This document shows, in pieces, positions 25,400 to 34,782 of a stretch of DNA of 64,000 nucleotides. How positions within the stretch are numbered: the first letter of the stretch is position 1; every line of letters begins with the position of its first letter. Location: the NCBI RefSeq assembly GCF_023822065.1, contig NZ_CP084931.1:372001-436000 (forward strand), given 5' to 3'. The stretch comes from Sphingomonas morindae (GTDB lineage Bacteria > Pseudomonadota > Alphaproteobacteria > Sphingomonadales > Sphingomonadaceae). The notes below the pieces were generated by a model that was not told the origin of the DNA, did not search any database, and worked only from the letters and a program-made list of their open reading frames with translations. Position numbers and translations under genes: made by a program.

Positions 25400-27277
25400 A
25401 TGTGGCGGGCGGTTGAAACGGGCGGACGGTGGGGCCGCTGGCTGGCGGCGGCCGCGCTGCTCGTCGCGCTGGTGCTGCTGCTCGTGGCGGCGCTGCCCTG
25501 GGGGCTGGTCGCGCGCCATGCCGACCGGCCGCTGGCGGCGGTGCTCGGCCGATCGGTGGAGATTGGCGGCGCGCGCCGGATCGACTGGCTGTCGCTCACG
25601 CCCAGCATCGCCTTCACCAATGTGCGCATCGGCCAGGCCGAGGGCGACGGCCGCGCGCCGCTGGCGGTGATCGACCATGCGACGCTGCGCGTGGCGGCGC
25701 TACCGCTGCTGATCGGCCAGGTCCGCCCCCGCGCGCTCGAGCTGGACGGCGTGCGGGTGCATCTGGTGCGCGATGCGCAGGGCCGGACCAATTGGCGGCG
25801 GCCGGGCAAGGCGGGCGGCGGAGGCGGCGCGCCCGCCATCGGCCGCGTGACGGTACGCGCGATGCGCGTTCGGCTCGACGATGCGCGGCGCGGCCTCGTC
25901 CTGCTCGCCCGCGTCTCGGCGGATGCGACGGGCGTCGCGGTGCGCGGCCGCGGCACGCTGCGCGGCGCGCCGCTAGGTCTCGCGCTCCGCGCCGCGCCGC
26001 TCGATGGCGGAAACGCGCCCTGGCCGGCCCGGATCGCGCTGCGCTCGTCGCGCGCCACGATCGATGCGGCGCTGCGCCTCGATCATCCGCTCGATACCGG
26101 CCATTTCGACGCGCGGCTCGCCGCCGCCGGCCCGGACCTGCACGCGATCGACGATATATTCGAGATCGGCCTGTTCCACACGCAGCCGGTGCGGCTCACC
26201 GCGCGGCTGCGGCATGACGCACCGGCGTGGCGCATCGCGCATCTGGAGGCGCGGCTGGGCCGCACCGCGCTCGAGGCGGCGCTGCGCGTCACCCGCCCCC
26301 AGGGCCGGACCCGGCTGGAGGGCGAAGTCACCGCCACCACGCTCGATTTCGACGATTTCGCCTCGGACGCGCAACGCGCGCGCGGCGCCGCCGAGCAGGC
26401 GCGGATCGGCCCGCGCGTCGTGCCCGATACGCGCATTGTTCTCGCCCGGCTGCATTTCGATGGCGTGCTGCGGGTGCGCGCGCACCGCCTTCTGGGGGCG
26501 CCCGACAGCCCGTTCCGCAGCCTCGCCGCCACCGCCACGCTCGACGATCGGCGGCTGACGCTGGCGCCGCTCGCGATCGGCCTGCCGCACGGCGGCATCA
26601 CCGGGCGGGCGCTGGTCGACCATCGCGGGCCGTCACCCAGGCTCGCGCTCGCGCTCCGGCTCGCGGGCGGCCGGGTCGAGGATATGCTGCCGCACCAGCA
26701 GGCGGTGCGCGGTCCGCTGCGCGCGGTGCTGCGGGTGAATGGCACCGGCGAGACGGTGCGGGCGGCGCTGGCGCGCGGCACCGGCCTGTTCGGCTTCGCG
26801 GTGGAACAGGGCCAGATCGATCGCGCCTATGCGACCTTTCTCGGCGGCGATGTTCTGAAGGGGTTGGGCGCGGCGATCGGCGGCGGCGGCGCGGCGGCGG
26901 CGCTGCCCTGTCTGGTCGGCCGGTTTCCGATCCGGGCCGGGCTGATGACCGCGCAGCCGCTGCTCGTCGCCACCGGCGTGTCGCGCGGCGATGGCGCGGG
27001 CACGATCCGGCTCGGGCCGGAAACGCTCGCGCTGCGCGTCCAGGGTCGCCCGGTGCGGCCGGGGCTGCTGCTCTCCACCGCGCCCGTGCGGCTGACGGGC
27101 ACGCTGTCGCAGCCGCATCTCGATATCCGCCCGCCCCGGGCCGAGGGCGCTAAGAAGACCGGACTGCTCGATCGCGTCGGCTTCTTCCTCAAGAAGCTGC
27201 GGCTGCGCGGCGATGCGGGCGCGCCGCCGGCGGCGCCGGTGAACTGCCCGGCCGAGGCGACGCGCGCCCTATCCTGA
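25400..27277 (+). CDS. AsmA-family inner-membrane-anchored protein
   Basis: A 625-residue protein with one N-terminal transmembrane helix (WLAAAALLVALVLLLVAALPWGL, about 15-37) and a long periplasmic beta-rich domain. The N-terminal segment ADRPLAAVLGRSVEIGGARRIDW and the LELDGVRVHLVRDAQGRTNWR repeat unit are typical of the AsmA N-terminal domain, and the AsmA-like C-terminal region includes RGTGLFGFAVEQGQIDRAYA. Family members are bridge-like or chaperone-like proteins that move phospholipids or help assemble outer-membrane components. Start ATG at 25400 is close to AGGGGAGG. The stop overlaps by nine bases the convergent stop of the GH9 gene. No partner genes nearby. Confidence 0.88.
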   Translation: MWRAVETGGRWGRWLAAAALLVALVLLLVAALPWGLVARHADRPLAAVLGRSVEIGGARRIDWLSLTPSIAFTNVRIGQAEGDGRAPLAVIDHATLRVAALPLLIGQVRPRALELDGVRVHLVRDAQGRTNWRRPGKAGGGGGAPAIGRVTVRAMRVRLDDARRGLVLLARVSADATGVAVRGRGTLRGAPLGLALRAAPLDGGNAPWPARIALRSSRATIDAALRLDHPLDTGHFDARLAAAGPDLHAIDDIFEIGLFHTQPVRLTARLRHDAPAWRIAHLEARLGRTALEAALRVTRPQGRTRLEGEVTATTLDFDDFASDAQRARGAAEQARIGPRVVPDTRIVLARLHFDGVLRVRAHRLLGAPDSPFRSLAATATLDDRRLTLAPLAIGLPHGGITGRALVDHRGPSPRLALALRLAGGRVEDMLPHQQAVRGPLRAVLRVNGTGETVRAALARGTGLFGFAVEQGQIDRAYATFLGGDVLKGLGAAIGGGGAAAALPCLVGRFPIRAGLMTAQPLLVATGVSRGDGAGTIRLGPETLALRVQGRPVRPGLLLSTAPVRLTGTLSQPHLDIRPPRAEGAKKTGLLDRVGFFLKKLRLRGDAGAPPAAPVNCPAEATRALS

Positions 27278-29767
27278 CGGCTTGTGCGCGTAGAGCTGCC
27301 GCGCGGCCAGCACCAGGAACATATAGTTGGTCTCGCCGCCGCCCAGCACATATTCGGTCTGTTGCCAGAAATAGGGCCAGACCTTGAGCTCGGGGAGATC
27401 CGGCCGGATCAGCGCGGTGCCGGACACCACGCCGCCGGGCACATAGCTCCAATCGGCCCGGTTGAAGCCATAGGCGGTCGTCACCGAGCGCGCGCCGACC
27501 CCGCTGGCGAAGGCGGCGGTGTTGCTGCCGGGATGCACGCCCAGCACGAAATCCAGCGCACGCACGAAGCGGCTGGTGGGCACCAGCTGCGGCCAGGCCT
27601 TGTGCAGCAGCCATTGCTGCACGCCGAATTCCTGGATCGTCCAGCCCGCGCCCCAGATATCGGGCTTGTAGGGGACGCCATAAGGGCTGTCCGCTCGCGC
27701 GGCCTTGTCCAGCCCCGCCTCATAGGTGGCGACGGCGGCGGTCACATCGGCGCGGAAGCCGGCATCGTCGATCCGGGAGAAGACCGGGGCGAGCATCCAG
27801 CCCGTGTCCGCGATCGCGTTGACGATACGCGGCTTGAGCGCCACCAGCCGCTGGAGATAGGGCTTTTCGCCCGTGGTGGCGGCGAGTTCGGCGAGCGCGA
27901 AGACGCGCGGGCCGATCTCGTCCGTCCGGTCGATCGCGCGATCGAACAGCGTGCGCGCCGTGGCGAGCGCATCGGCCGCCACGGCGGGGCTCGATGCGCG
28001 CAGCACCCGCGCCACCGTGGCGAGCTGCGCCGCGACGGTCAGCTCGCGCGCGGGATTGTCCTCGGTGAAGACGAGCCGGTCGTCGGCGCGGATCGCCACG
28101 CCATTGTTGAGCGTGCCCAGCCCCGGCACCGGCTTGCCGACGATATTGTCGGTCGCGTTGGCGGCCTCGCCGAGCAGCGTATATTGCGCGAGCGTGGCAT
28201 CCTGGATGCCGCGATAGAGCCGGCCCATGGCATGGTAGCCGCCCAGCACCGAGAGCAGGCCATGCTCGATCTGCTGCACGGCATCGTTGCGGCCGTCGGG
28301 CTGGTGGATCAGCACGCGCTTGTGCGTCTCGTCGATCGTGGTCGCGTCATAATCGAGGCCGAATTCCTCGATCATCTTCGCCAGCAGCCACACCGTGCCC
28401 ATCTGCGATTCGATGCGCAGATCATAATCGCCGGCATCGTGCCAGCCGCCGGCATCCAGCCCCGGCACATGATCGAGCGGCTTGAACCGAGTGAGCGTGC
28501 TCGGCCCCTGCGCATAGCCATCGAAATGGTTGAGGTTCACCGGCGCCATCAGCGCATCGTCGACATGGTCGAGCCCGTGCCAGACCCGGTATTTCTCCTC
28601 CACCCGCATGTGGCACATCTGGATCGGCAGGAAATAGTCCAGCGTCGGCTGCCACACGCCGCGATCATAGATATCCGCGCCGATCCGGAACGGCTCGGAC
28701 AGCGCGCCGCGATAGCGGATGCGGTAGAGGCCGGGCTCGCGCACGCTGGAGAAATCCCAGGTGGCATAGCCGTAGCGCAGGAAGCGGCCCCAGGCCGCAG
28801 GCGCGCCGCTCTCCACCGGCTGCGGGCCGTCGGCGGTGATCCGCAGCAGCTGCACGGGATCGAACCGGGTATCGGCGGCGTCCTGCTCGATCACCAGCGT
28901 CTTGGGCTGGTCCGGCGCATAGCCGACCTGCGACACCTGGAGCACCGGCGGCGATGTCCAGCCGGGCACGACATGGGGCGTGATCGTCCATTCGATCGCG
29001 TTCTTGGTGGCACCGGCGGGGACCAGCTCGCGCACCACGAACCAGCCGTTATTGACCGTGCCGCGCGCATCGATCAGCCGCAGCGCGCCGGTCTGGCTGG
29101 TGATGCCCAGCCGCTGGAGATCCGTTTCGGGCGCGACCGTCAGGCTGTGCCCGGTGGCGAGCGGGGCGGCGATGGTGGCGCCCTGATCGGCCGTCATCGG
29201 CCCGCTCGGCTGCCGCGCGAACACGCCGGCCGTCTTGTCCATCAGCCAGGTCTTGCCGAACAGATCGCCGGGGAACAGCTCCAGGTTGAAGCCGAGCTTG
29301 CCGACATAGCGGGCCGGCAGCGGCTGATCGAGATCGACGCGCACATGCACGCTGTCGCCCGGGCCGGGCGTGACGGTGACGCTGTAGCCGAGCTTGAGAT
29401 CGGGATAGACGATCGGGTTGAAGCCGGTCCGATCCTTGGCGGGATCGGGGAAGGAGAGATGGCGGCTGATGCTGTTGTGCGCGGGATCGACGAGGCGCGC
29501 GCCCGTCGCCGGCATCGGCGACCATTGCCCCGGCGCCGCCTCCAGCCGCAGATCGCCATTGGCGGCGACGCGCACGCCATGCTGGATGATCGTCACCCCG
29601 GTCTGGTGGCCATCGGGATAATAGTCGCTGAACGCCATCACGTTCAGCCCGGGCTCGGCGAGATAGCCGGCGGGATCGAGCCGCAGGCCGGGGCCGGCCG
29701 CCAGCGCCTGGCCGGCCAGGGCGAGGAGCGCGGCGCCGCTCAGCGCGGCGACATGGCCGCGCTTCAT
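27269..29767 (-). CDS. Glycoside hydrolase family 9 enzyme, secreted (copy 1)
   Basis: An 832-residue exported GH9 protein. Signal peptide (HVAALSGAALLALAGQALA), then about 245 residues of an N-terminal domain that I do not recognise, an Ig-like cellulase N-terminal domain (about 272-365, starting PPVLQVSQVGYAPDQPK), and the (alpha/alpha)6 catalytic domain. The catalytic aspartates are in GGWHDAGDYD (Asp444, Asp447), the conserved histidine region is VLGVHPGSNT, and the acid Glu is in QQTEYVL (about 805). GH9 enzymes invert beta-1,4 glucan or, in some groups, cut beta-glucosamine or xyloglucan-type links. The ATG overlaps the halogenase-like gene stop by ATGA, so the two are translationally coupled, downstream of a TBDR. 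A second full GH9 gene lies 7.6 kb away. Confidence 0.88.
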   Translation of the reverse strand: MKRGHVAALSGAALLALAGQALAAGPGLRLDPAGYLAEPGLNVMAFSDYYPDGHQTGVTIIQHGVRVAANGDLRLEAAPGQWSPMPATGARLVDPAHNSISRHLSFPDPAKDRTGFNPIVYPDLKLGYSVTVTPGPGDSVHVRVDLDQPLPARYVGKLGFNLELFPGDLFGKTWLMDKTAGVFARQPSGPMTADQGATIAAPLATGHSLTVAPETDLQRLGITSQTGALRLIDARGTVNNGWFVVRELVPAGATKNAIEWTITPHVVPGWTSPPVLQVSQVGYAPDQPKTLVIEQDAADTRFDPVQLLRITADGPQPVESGAPAAWGRFLRYGYATWDFSSVREPGLYRIRYRGALSEPFRIGADIYDRGVWQPTLDYFLPIQMCHMRVEEKYRVWHGLDHVDDALMAPVNLNHFDGYAQGPSTLTRFKPLDHVPGLDAGGWHDAGDYDLRIESQMGTVWLLAKMIEEFGLDYDATTIDETHKRVLIHQPDGRNDAVQQIEHGLLSVLGGYHAMGRLYRGIQDATLAQYTLLGEAANATDNIVGKPVPGLGTLNNGVAIRADDRLVFTEDNPARELTVAAQLATVARVLRASSPAVAADALATARTLFDRAIDRTDEIGPRVFALAELAATTGEKPYLQRLVALKPRIVNAIADTGWMLAPVFSRIDDAGFRADVTAAVATYEAGLDKAARADSPYGVPYKPDIWGAGWTIQEFGVQQWLLHKAWPQLVPTSRFVRALDFVLGVHPGSNTAAFASGVGARSVTTAYGFNRADWSYVPGGVVSGTALIRPDLPELKVWPYFWQQTEYVLGGGETNYMFLVLAARQLYAHKPSG

Positions 29768-31317
29768 ACCGCCTGCATGCCGTGCGTGTGGATCTTGCGC
29801 AGCAGATCGCGGTTGCGCGGCAGCTGCTGCCGCATCGAGCGCGTCGCCGCCTGGTTCTCGCGCACCATCCGCGCCGCGATGCGCGCGCCATCCGCCATGT
29901 CGAGCGGATCGACCTCGGTGCGGAAGCCCATGCCATAGAGCACATATTGATAGGAGGCGGCGGGAAAGACTTCTTCCAGCCGGTCGAACTCGTCGAAGAA
30001 CCAGGGCGATTGGTGCCGCCACAGGGTGAGCAGATCGCGCAGGCGCGGCGGGATCGTGTCGGGATCGACATTGTCGCGCCAGAAGGCGGTGTCGGTGCGC
30101 TTGGTCAGCACATAATGGAGCTTGAGGAAGTCGATGATCCGGCCCCAGCGATAGCGCGTCACCTCGTTGAAGCGGCGCGAGACGATGTCCATCACGCCGC
30201 GCGTCGCCGGCATCTGCTCGGCGATCAGCTTGGCGGACAGCTCGATCAGCACGATCGCCGAGGCTTCGAGCGGCTCGAGAAAGCCCGCCGCCAGTCCGAC
30301 GGCGACGCAGTTGCGCTGCCAGAAGGTCTCGCGATGGCCCGAGCGGATCGGGATGCGGCGGATCGCCAGATCCTGGTGCTTGGGCCCGATATAGGCGCGC
30401 AGCTCGGCCTCGGCGCTGTCCGGATCGCTGTGCCGGCTGGAATAGACATAGCCGACCCCGCGCCGCGTCGGCAGGCCGATATCCCAGATCCAGCCCGATT
30501 TCTGCGCGGTGGAGATGGTGTGCGAGGCGATCGGATCGTCCGGCGTGTCATAGGGCAGCTGCACCGCGAGCGCGGTGTCGCAGAACAGCACGTCGCTGCA
30601 ATCGCGGAACGGCACGCCCAGCGTCTCGCCCAGGAGCAGCGCCTTGAAGCCGGTGCAGTCGACAAAGAGATCGCCCGCGATGCGGCCGGCCTGTTCGGTG
30701 TGGACGGCGGCGATATCGCCATCCTCGCGCTGCTCGACCGAGCGCACATCGGCCAGGATGTGGCGCACGCCCAGCACTTCGGTGCAATGCTCGCGCAGGA
30801 AGGTGGCGAATTTGCCGGCATCGAGATGATAGGCGTAGTTGGCCACCGCATCATATTCGCGCGTGGCGATCGTCTTGGGCGCGAGGCCCTCGTCGCACAG
30901 CACGCCCTGCGGGCACACCGTGTCGCAGAAGCTCGATCCCGGCGCCGCCGCGCCCGCCAGCCAGTGCGGCACGAGATTGAGCTGGGTGAAGCCCTGCGGC
31001 ATCATCAGCGGGTGGTAATAGGCGTCGTCCGCGGCGCCCGTCGTCCATTTGGCGAACTTGGCGCCCTGCTTGAACGCGGCATCGCAGCGGCGGAAGAATT
31101 CCGTCTCGGAGACGCCCATCTTTTCCAGCGTCGAGCGCAGCGTGGGCCAGGTGCCCTCGCCCACGCCGATGATCGGCACATTGGGGCTTTCCACCAAGGT
31201 GACCGAGAAGCGGCCGGCGGCGATCCGGCCCTTGTGACGGGCGGCGATGATCCCCGCCGCCAGCCATCCGGCGGTTCCCCCGCCCACGATCACCACGTCG
31301 CGTACCGCAGCGCTCAC
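29764..31317 (-). CDS. Tryptophan-halogenase-family flavoprotein in a glycan-uptake locus
   Basis: A 517-residue flavin-dependent halogenase-family protein: FAD-binding VVIVGGGTAGWLAAGI at 8-23, the PNVPIIGVGEGTWPTL segment, and the lysine of FRRCDAAFKQGAKF (Lys83) at the place of the active-site lysine that carries hypohalous acid in PrnA/RebH. The glutamate-containing GFLEPLEASAI is also kept. The W-x-W-x-I-P signature is changed: GWIWDIGLPTRRG has Gly where Pro is expected. This sub-group is repeatedly found with TBDRs, SapC and cupin-like genes in Caulobacterales, Sphingomonadales and Xanthomonads, where its substrate is unknown; tryptophan is unlikely. No flavin reductase gene is adjacent. 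It lies between a TBDR (91 bases upstream) and the GH9 gene (ATGA overlap). Confidence 0.88.
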   Translation of the reverse strand: MSAAVRDVVIVGGGTAGWLAAGIIAARHKGRIAAGRFSVTLVESPNVPIIGVGEGTWPTLRSTLEKMGVSETEFFRRCDAAFKQGAKFAKWTTGAADDAYYHPLMMPQGFTQLNLVPHWLAGAAAPGSSFCDTVCPQGVLCDEGLAPKTIATREYDAVANYAYHLDAGKFATFLREHCTEVLGVRHILADVRSVEQREDGDIAAVHTEQAGRIAGDLFVDCTGFKALLLGETLGVPFRDCSDVLFCDTALAVQLPYDTPDDPIASHTISTAQKSGWIWDIGLPTRRGVGYVYSSRHSDPDSAEAELRAYIGPKHQDLAIRRIPIRSGHRETFWQRNCVAVGLAAGFLEPLEASAIVLIELSAKLIAEQMPATRGVMDIVSRRFNEVTRYRWGRIIDFLKLHYVLTKRTDTAFWRDNVDPDTIPPRLRDLLTLWRHQSPWFFDEFDRLEEVFPAASYQYVLYGMGFRTEVDPLDMADGARIAARMVRENQAATRSMRQQLPRNRDLLRKIHTHGMQAV

Positions 31318-31408
31318 GCTGAAACTCTCCGAGAAGCTATTGTTATACAGCTAGTATCCCGCAACGGGCGGGAATCGTCCAGTACGATCCCCGCCCGTCC
31401 GCCCCGGC

Positions 31409-34400
31409 TCAGAGCCGGAAGTGCGCGCCCACCGTGAAGCGGCGGCCATAGCGGAAGGCATCCAGCAGCTGGTTGCTGTACCGGCCATGGGTGCTCAGCG
31501 TTTCATCGTTGAGGTTGAGAGCCTCGAAGAAGACGCTGATCTGCTTGTTGATGTCATAGCTGGTCGAGAAGTCGACCTGGGTGCTGGCATTGACGAAGGT
31601 CGGCTCGGTCCCGAAGGCCGAGTTGTTCTGCGTCTGACCGAACCGGTCCAGATACTCGTCGCGCCAGTTGACCGCGACGCGCGCCTGGAAGCCATGCTTG
31701 TCGTAGAAGCCGACGAAGTTCGCCGAATTGGCCAGACCCGTGACGGCGAAGCCGCTGATCGAGATGTCCGACGGATCATACTTCTTGTTGGTGCCGACGA
31801 AGGTGGCGTTGGCGGTGAAGCCGAAGCCGGTATCGGCGAAGACATGCTGCACCGCGAGCTCGACGCCCTTGATCACCGCCGACGGGCCATTGACCTGCTG
31901 GGTGACGGTGAAGGACGCCGCCGCGCCGGTGGTGGGATCGACCACGCCGTTGATCGCCTGGCGGGTGGAGCCGCCGACCACGAAATTGGTCACGCGCTTC
32001 ACGAAGAAGTCCACCGAGGCATAGGAGTTGCGGCGGTAATACCATTCCGCGCCGACGTCGAAATTGTCGGCGAGATAGGGATTGAGCCGCGGATTGCCGC
32101 CGGTGGCGACCAGCGCGCCGACCCGCTGCGTGTTGGGCACGTTGAGCACGGGCGTCAGCACGTTGAGCGCCGGCCGGGTGAGCGTGCGCGAGGCGTCGAA
32201 GCGCAGCTTCAACTTGTCGGTCACGTTCAGGCCGAGATCGAGGTTGGGCAGCAGATAGCTGTAGGTGTGGGTGGTGGACACCGGCGTGGTGCCGGTGAAG
32301 CTCACCAGGAAGGCGGTGAGATCGCCCGTCTGGACGGTCAGGCCGGTCGGCAGCTGGCCGAGGCCCTCGGACGTGACCTTGGTCACTTCCTCGCGCAGAC
32401 CCGCATTGATGTGGAACGGCATGTCGCCGATCTTGGTCTCCTGGTGCAGGGTCAGATAGCCCGACCAGACGCGCTCGGTGATCTTCTGGAAGCTCGCCGG
32501 GTTCAGCACCGAGTCGTAGGTGCCGGTGAAGCCGTTGACCGAGCCGTAATTATAGCCGGGGATATTCTGCGTCTGCGGATTGCCCAGGCCCTTGATGTAG
32601 TTCAGCACGGCATAGGGATCGAACACCAGGACCCGCGGCGGCAGCGCGCCCGCACCCGAGAAGCCCGGGATGAAGTTGGCGGTGCTGAAGCTGTTGGTGA
32701 AGAGGTTCTGCGGCAGCGCCAGGCCGGTGGCCGAGCCGCTGGCCGGACCATAGCCCGAATAAGCCTGCCAGAAATTGTTGGTGAAGGTGTCGTAGTTGGA
32801 GAGCTGGAACTGATCGCGCACATATTGCGCGCCGATCCGGATCTTCAGATCATCGCCATTATAGGCCGCCTCGAACTTGGCCTGATCCACCGTATCCTTG
32901 TTGCGCTGGCTGGTGATCGGCACGACGTGCGAGCCGATGATGCCGTTGCCGAGGAAGTTGGCGGAGTCGCCCGCCGGGCCATAGCCGGTCGGCGCCGGAA
33001 TGGAGTTGGTGCCGATGTTGGTGAGGCCGACCGAGGTCGCGTTCGGGCCGCCATAGCCGACATCGACGTCGAGGCTGCTGAACTGGCCCCCCGGATTGAG
33101 CCAGGAGCGCGCATGGCTGCCATCGAAGTTCAGGCTGACGCGATCGCTGACGTCCCACTTCAGATTGCCGCCCAGCTGGTTGTTCTGGAGAACCTGCTGG
33201 TTGATCTGGCCCTGGAAGTCGGTCGGCGAGGCCGGCTGGGTGAAGCTGGTGACGGTGCCGTTCTTGTCGAAGGTGATGTCGCGCAGATTGCTCTGGTTGA
33301 ACCAGACGCTGTAGCCCGACTGGTCGGCGCGGATCTTCTGGCGCGAGAAATTGTCGTCGATCGTCAGCAGCACCGCTTCGGACGGCTTCCACTGCAGCGC
33401 GATGCGCCCGTCGATGCGGGTGTCCTTGGTGTCCTCGCGATAGATGCCGTAATCCTGGGAGTAGAAGCCCGGGATGGTCTTGTTCGCGTCGGTGAGCTGG
33501 GCGTCGGTGCAGGTCGCGGTCTGCTGGCAGGGCGCGAAGAAGGCGCCGTTCCAGCCCTGGTTGTTGATGTGGTTCGTCTGGGTCTTGTGCTGGGTGTAGA
33601 TGACGTCCGCCAGCACGCCGATGGTGTCGTCGGCGAAGGTGTCGCTCAGCAGCAGGCCGCCAGCCGGCGCCGCCTTGCCCGCCCCATCGTTGATCGAGCC
33701 CGAGGCCGAGGCCGCCAGGCGGAAGCCCGGATGATCGAACGGCTTGGGGAACTTGATGTTGATGGTGGCGCCGATGGCGCCGGCGGCGAGGCCGGCATCG
33801 GGCGTCTTCAGGATGTCGAGTTCGCCGACGAAATCGGCGCCGACGGTGCTGAAGTCGAAGCCGCGGCTGCTGGTGCCGCTCGAGATCGGGCGGCCGTCAT
33901 AAAGGGTTTCGTTGAAGGCGGGGCCGAAGCCGCGCACGGTGATGGCCACCGCGTCGCCGGTCGTGCCGGGCAGGCCGCCCAGGCTGCTGGTGCCGCGGCT
34001 GACCGAGACGCCGGGCACGCGCTGGAGCGCGGCGGCGACGTTCGAATCGGGGAATTTGCCGATATCCTCGGCCGAAATGGCATCGACGATGCCCGGCGAG
34101 GCGCGCTTGATGTCCATGTTGCGCTGGAGCGATCCGCGCAGACCGGTGACGATGATCTCCTGGCTGCCGGTGCCGTTGGTGACATTGCCGGCGCCATTCA
34201 CCTCATTGTCGTTGTGCGTGCCCGCGACCGGATTGGTCTCCGGCGCCTTGGGCGCGGACGAGGCCTGGGCCGAGGTGCTGTCGGTGGCGGCGCCGCCATC
34301 GACGGGCGCGACATTGGTGGTGGTGGGCGGCGCGGCCTGGATGGCGGCATCGCTGGCCGGCGCCTGGGCGCGCGCGCCGGCGCCGATCACCGCGAGGCCG

Positions 34401-34480
34401 GACACGCCGACCATGAGGGCCGTGCGCGCGAGCGCCCCGGCCGGACGACGCATTCCATTCGATTTAGTGTAAAGCGACAT
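31409..34480 (-). CDS. TonB-dependent receptor, GH9/halogenase locus
   Basis: A 1023-residue receptor. The signal region is MRRPAGALARTALMVGVSGLAVIGAGARAQ; a long Ala/Thr-rich linker follows; the plug begins near residue 108 with QEIIVTGLRGSLQRNMD and holds DSNVAAALQRVPGVSVSRGT and IKFPKPF; the barrel ends FGRRFTVGAHFRL with a C-terminal hydrophobic strand ending Leu. There is no STN domain. It belongs to the large sugar-type sphingomonad TBDRs. The ATG at 34480 follows GGGGAGAG; a frame extending to 34513 has no better start. It leads an operon with the halogenase-like and GH9 genes, suggesting import of oligosaccharides released by GH9. The promoter probably overlaps the LacI-type operator at 34711-34724. 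Confidence 0.93.
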   Translation of the reverse strand: MSLYTKSNGMRRPAGALARTALMVGVSGLAVIGAGARAQAPASDAAIQAAPPTTTNVAPVDGGAATDSTSAQASSAPKAPETNPVAGTHNDNEVNGAGNVTNGTGSQEIIVTGLRGSLQRNMDIKRASPGIVDAISAEDIGKFPDSNVAAALQRVPGVSVSRGTSSLGGLPGTTGDAVAITVRGFGPAFNETLYDGRPISSGTSSRGFDFSTVGADFVGELDILKTPDAGLAAGAIGATINIKFPKPFDHPGFRLAASASGSINDGAGKAAPAGGLLLSDTFADDTIGVLADVIYTQHKTQTNHINNQGWNGAFFAPCQQTATCTDAQLTDANKTIPGFYSQDYGIYREDTKDTRIDGRIALQWKPSEAVLLTIDDNFSRQKIRADQSGYSVWFNQSNLRDITFDKNGTVTSFTQPASPTDFQGQINQQVLQNNQLGGNLKWDVSDRVSLNFDGSHARSWLNPGGQFSSLDVDVGYGGPNATSVGLTNIGTNSIPAPTGYGPAGDSANFLGNGIIGSHVVPITSQRNKDTVDQAKFEAAYNGDDLKIRIGAQYVRDQFQLSNYDTFTNNFWQAYSGYGPASGSATGLALPQNLFTNSFSTANFIPGFSGAGALPPRVLVFDPYAVLNYIKGLGNPQTQNIPGYNYGSVNGFTGTYDSVLNPASFQKITERVWSGYLTLHQETKIGDMPFHINAGLREEVTKVTSEGLGQLPTGLTVQTGDLTAFLVSFTGTTPVSTTHTYSYLLPNLDLGLNVTDKLKLRFDASRTLTRPALNVLTPVLNVPNTQRVGALVATGGNPRLNPYLADNFDVGAEWYYRRNSYASVDFFVKRVTNFVVGGSTRQAINGVVDPTTGAAASFTVTQQVNGPSAVIKGVELAVQHVFADTGFGFTANATFVGTNKKYDPSDISISGFAVTGLANSANFVGFYDKHGFQARVAVNWRDEYLDRFGQTQNNSAFGTEPTFVNASTQVDFSTSYDINKQISVFFEALNLNDETLSTHGRYSNQLLDAFRYGRRFTVGAHFRL

Positions 34481-34549
34481 TATGGCTCTCCCCGTGTGCC
34501 GTCTCGCGAGCACACGCCACCGACCGCTCCCGCGCCCGTATCGCGCAGT

Positions 34550-34577
34550 GCGTATACTTTATCGGCAGGCGCATACT
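34550..34577. repeat. Direct repeat GCGTATACT / GCGCATACT upstream of the TBDR
   Basis: Two nine-base copies with one difference (34550-34558 and 34569-34577), spaced 19 bases start to start, close to two helical turns. They lie 70-97 bases upstream of the TBDR start, in its expected leader. Direct repeats at this spacing can bind a dimeric activator, but this is only a suggestion. Confidence 0.3.
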
Positions 34578-34710
34578 CTCCAGCCTCAACTCCCCCTTTT
34601 CGAGGTAAATTGAGGCGGCCTTCTGCTTTTGCTTGCTAAACCCCGAGCATCCCCCTTTGACGGTGTAGCTCTTCTCCCGTCTTGCTTGCGATTCTTGAAT
34701 TAGCCGAGCC

Positions 34711-34724
34711 GGTTAGCGCTATCA
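34711..34724. promoter_or_regulatory. LacI-family operator candidate
   Basis: GGTTAGCGCTATCA matches the LacI/GalR-family consensus TGNNANCGNTNNCA at all defined positions but the first. The core TAGCGCTA is a perfect 8-bp palindrome with the central CG typical of this family. It sits between the divergent TBDR-halogenase-GH9 and SapC-cupin genes, so one repressor could control both. No lacI-type gene is in the window. Confidence 0.6.
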
Positions 34725-34753
34725 ATAGCAATCAGCAAAATGGGGGAAATATT

Positions 34754-34782
34754 TTGACAAGGCTGTCGTCAGTCGATTGTAT
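34754..34782 (+). promoter_or_regulatory. Promoter candidate for the SapC-cupin operon
   Basis: A perfect TTGACA at 34754-34759 is followed after 17 bases by TTGTAT at 34777-34782, 71 bases upstream of the SapC start. The -35 is strong and the -10 weak. The LacI-type operator lies 30 bases upstream of the -35. Confidence 0.45.

Noticed and set aside
27284-29938. Long plus-strand frame opposite the first GH9 gene
   Set aside because: Shadow of GH9, which has all catalytic residues on the minus strand.
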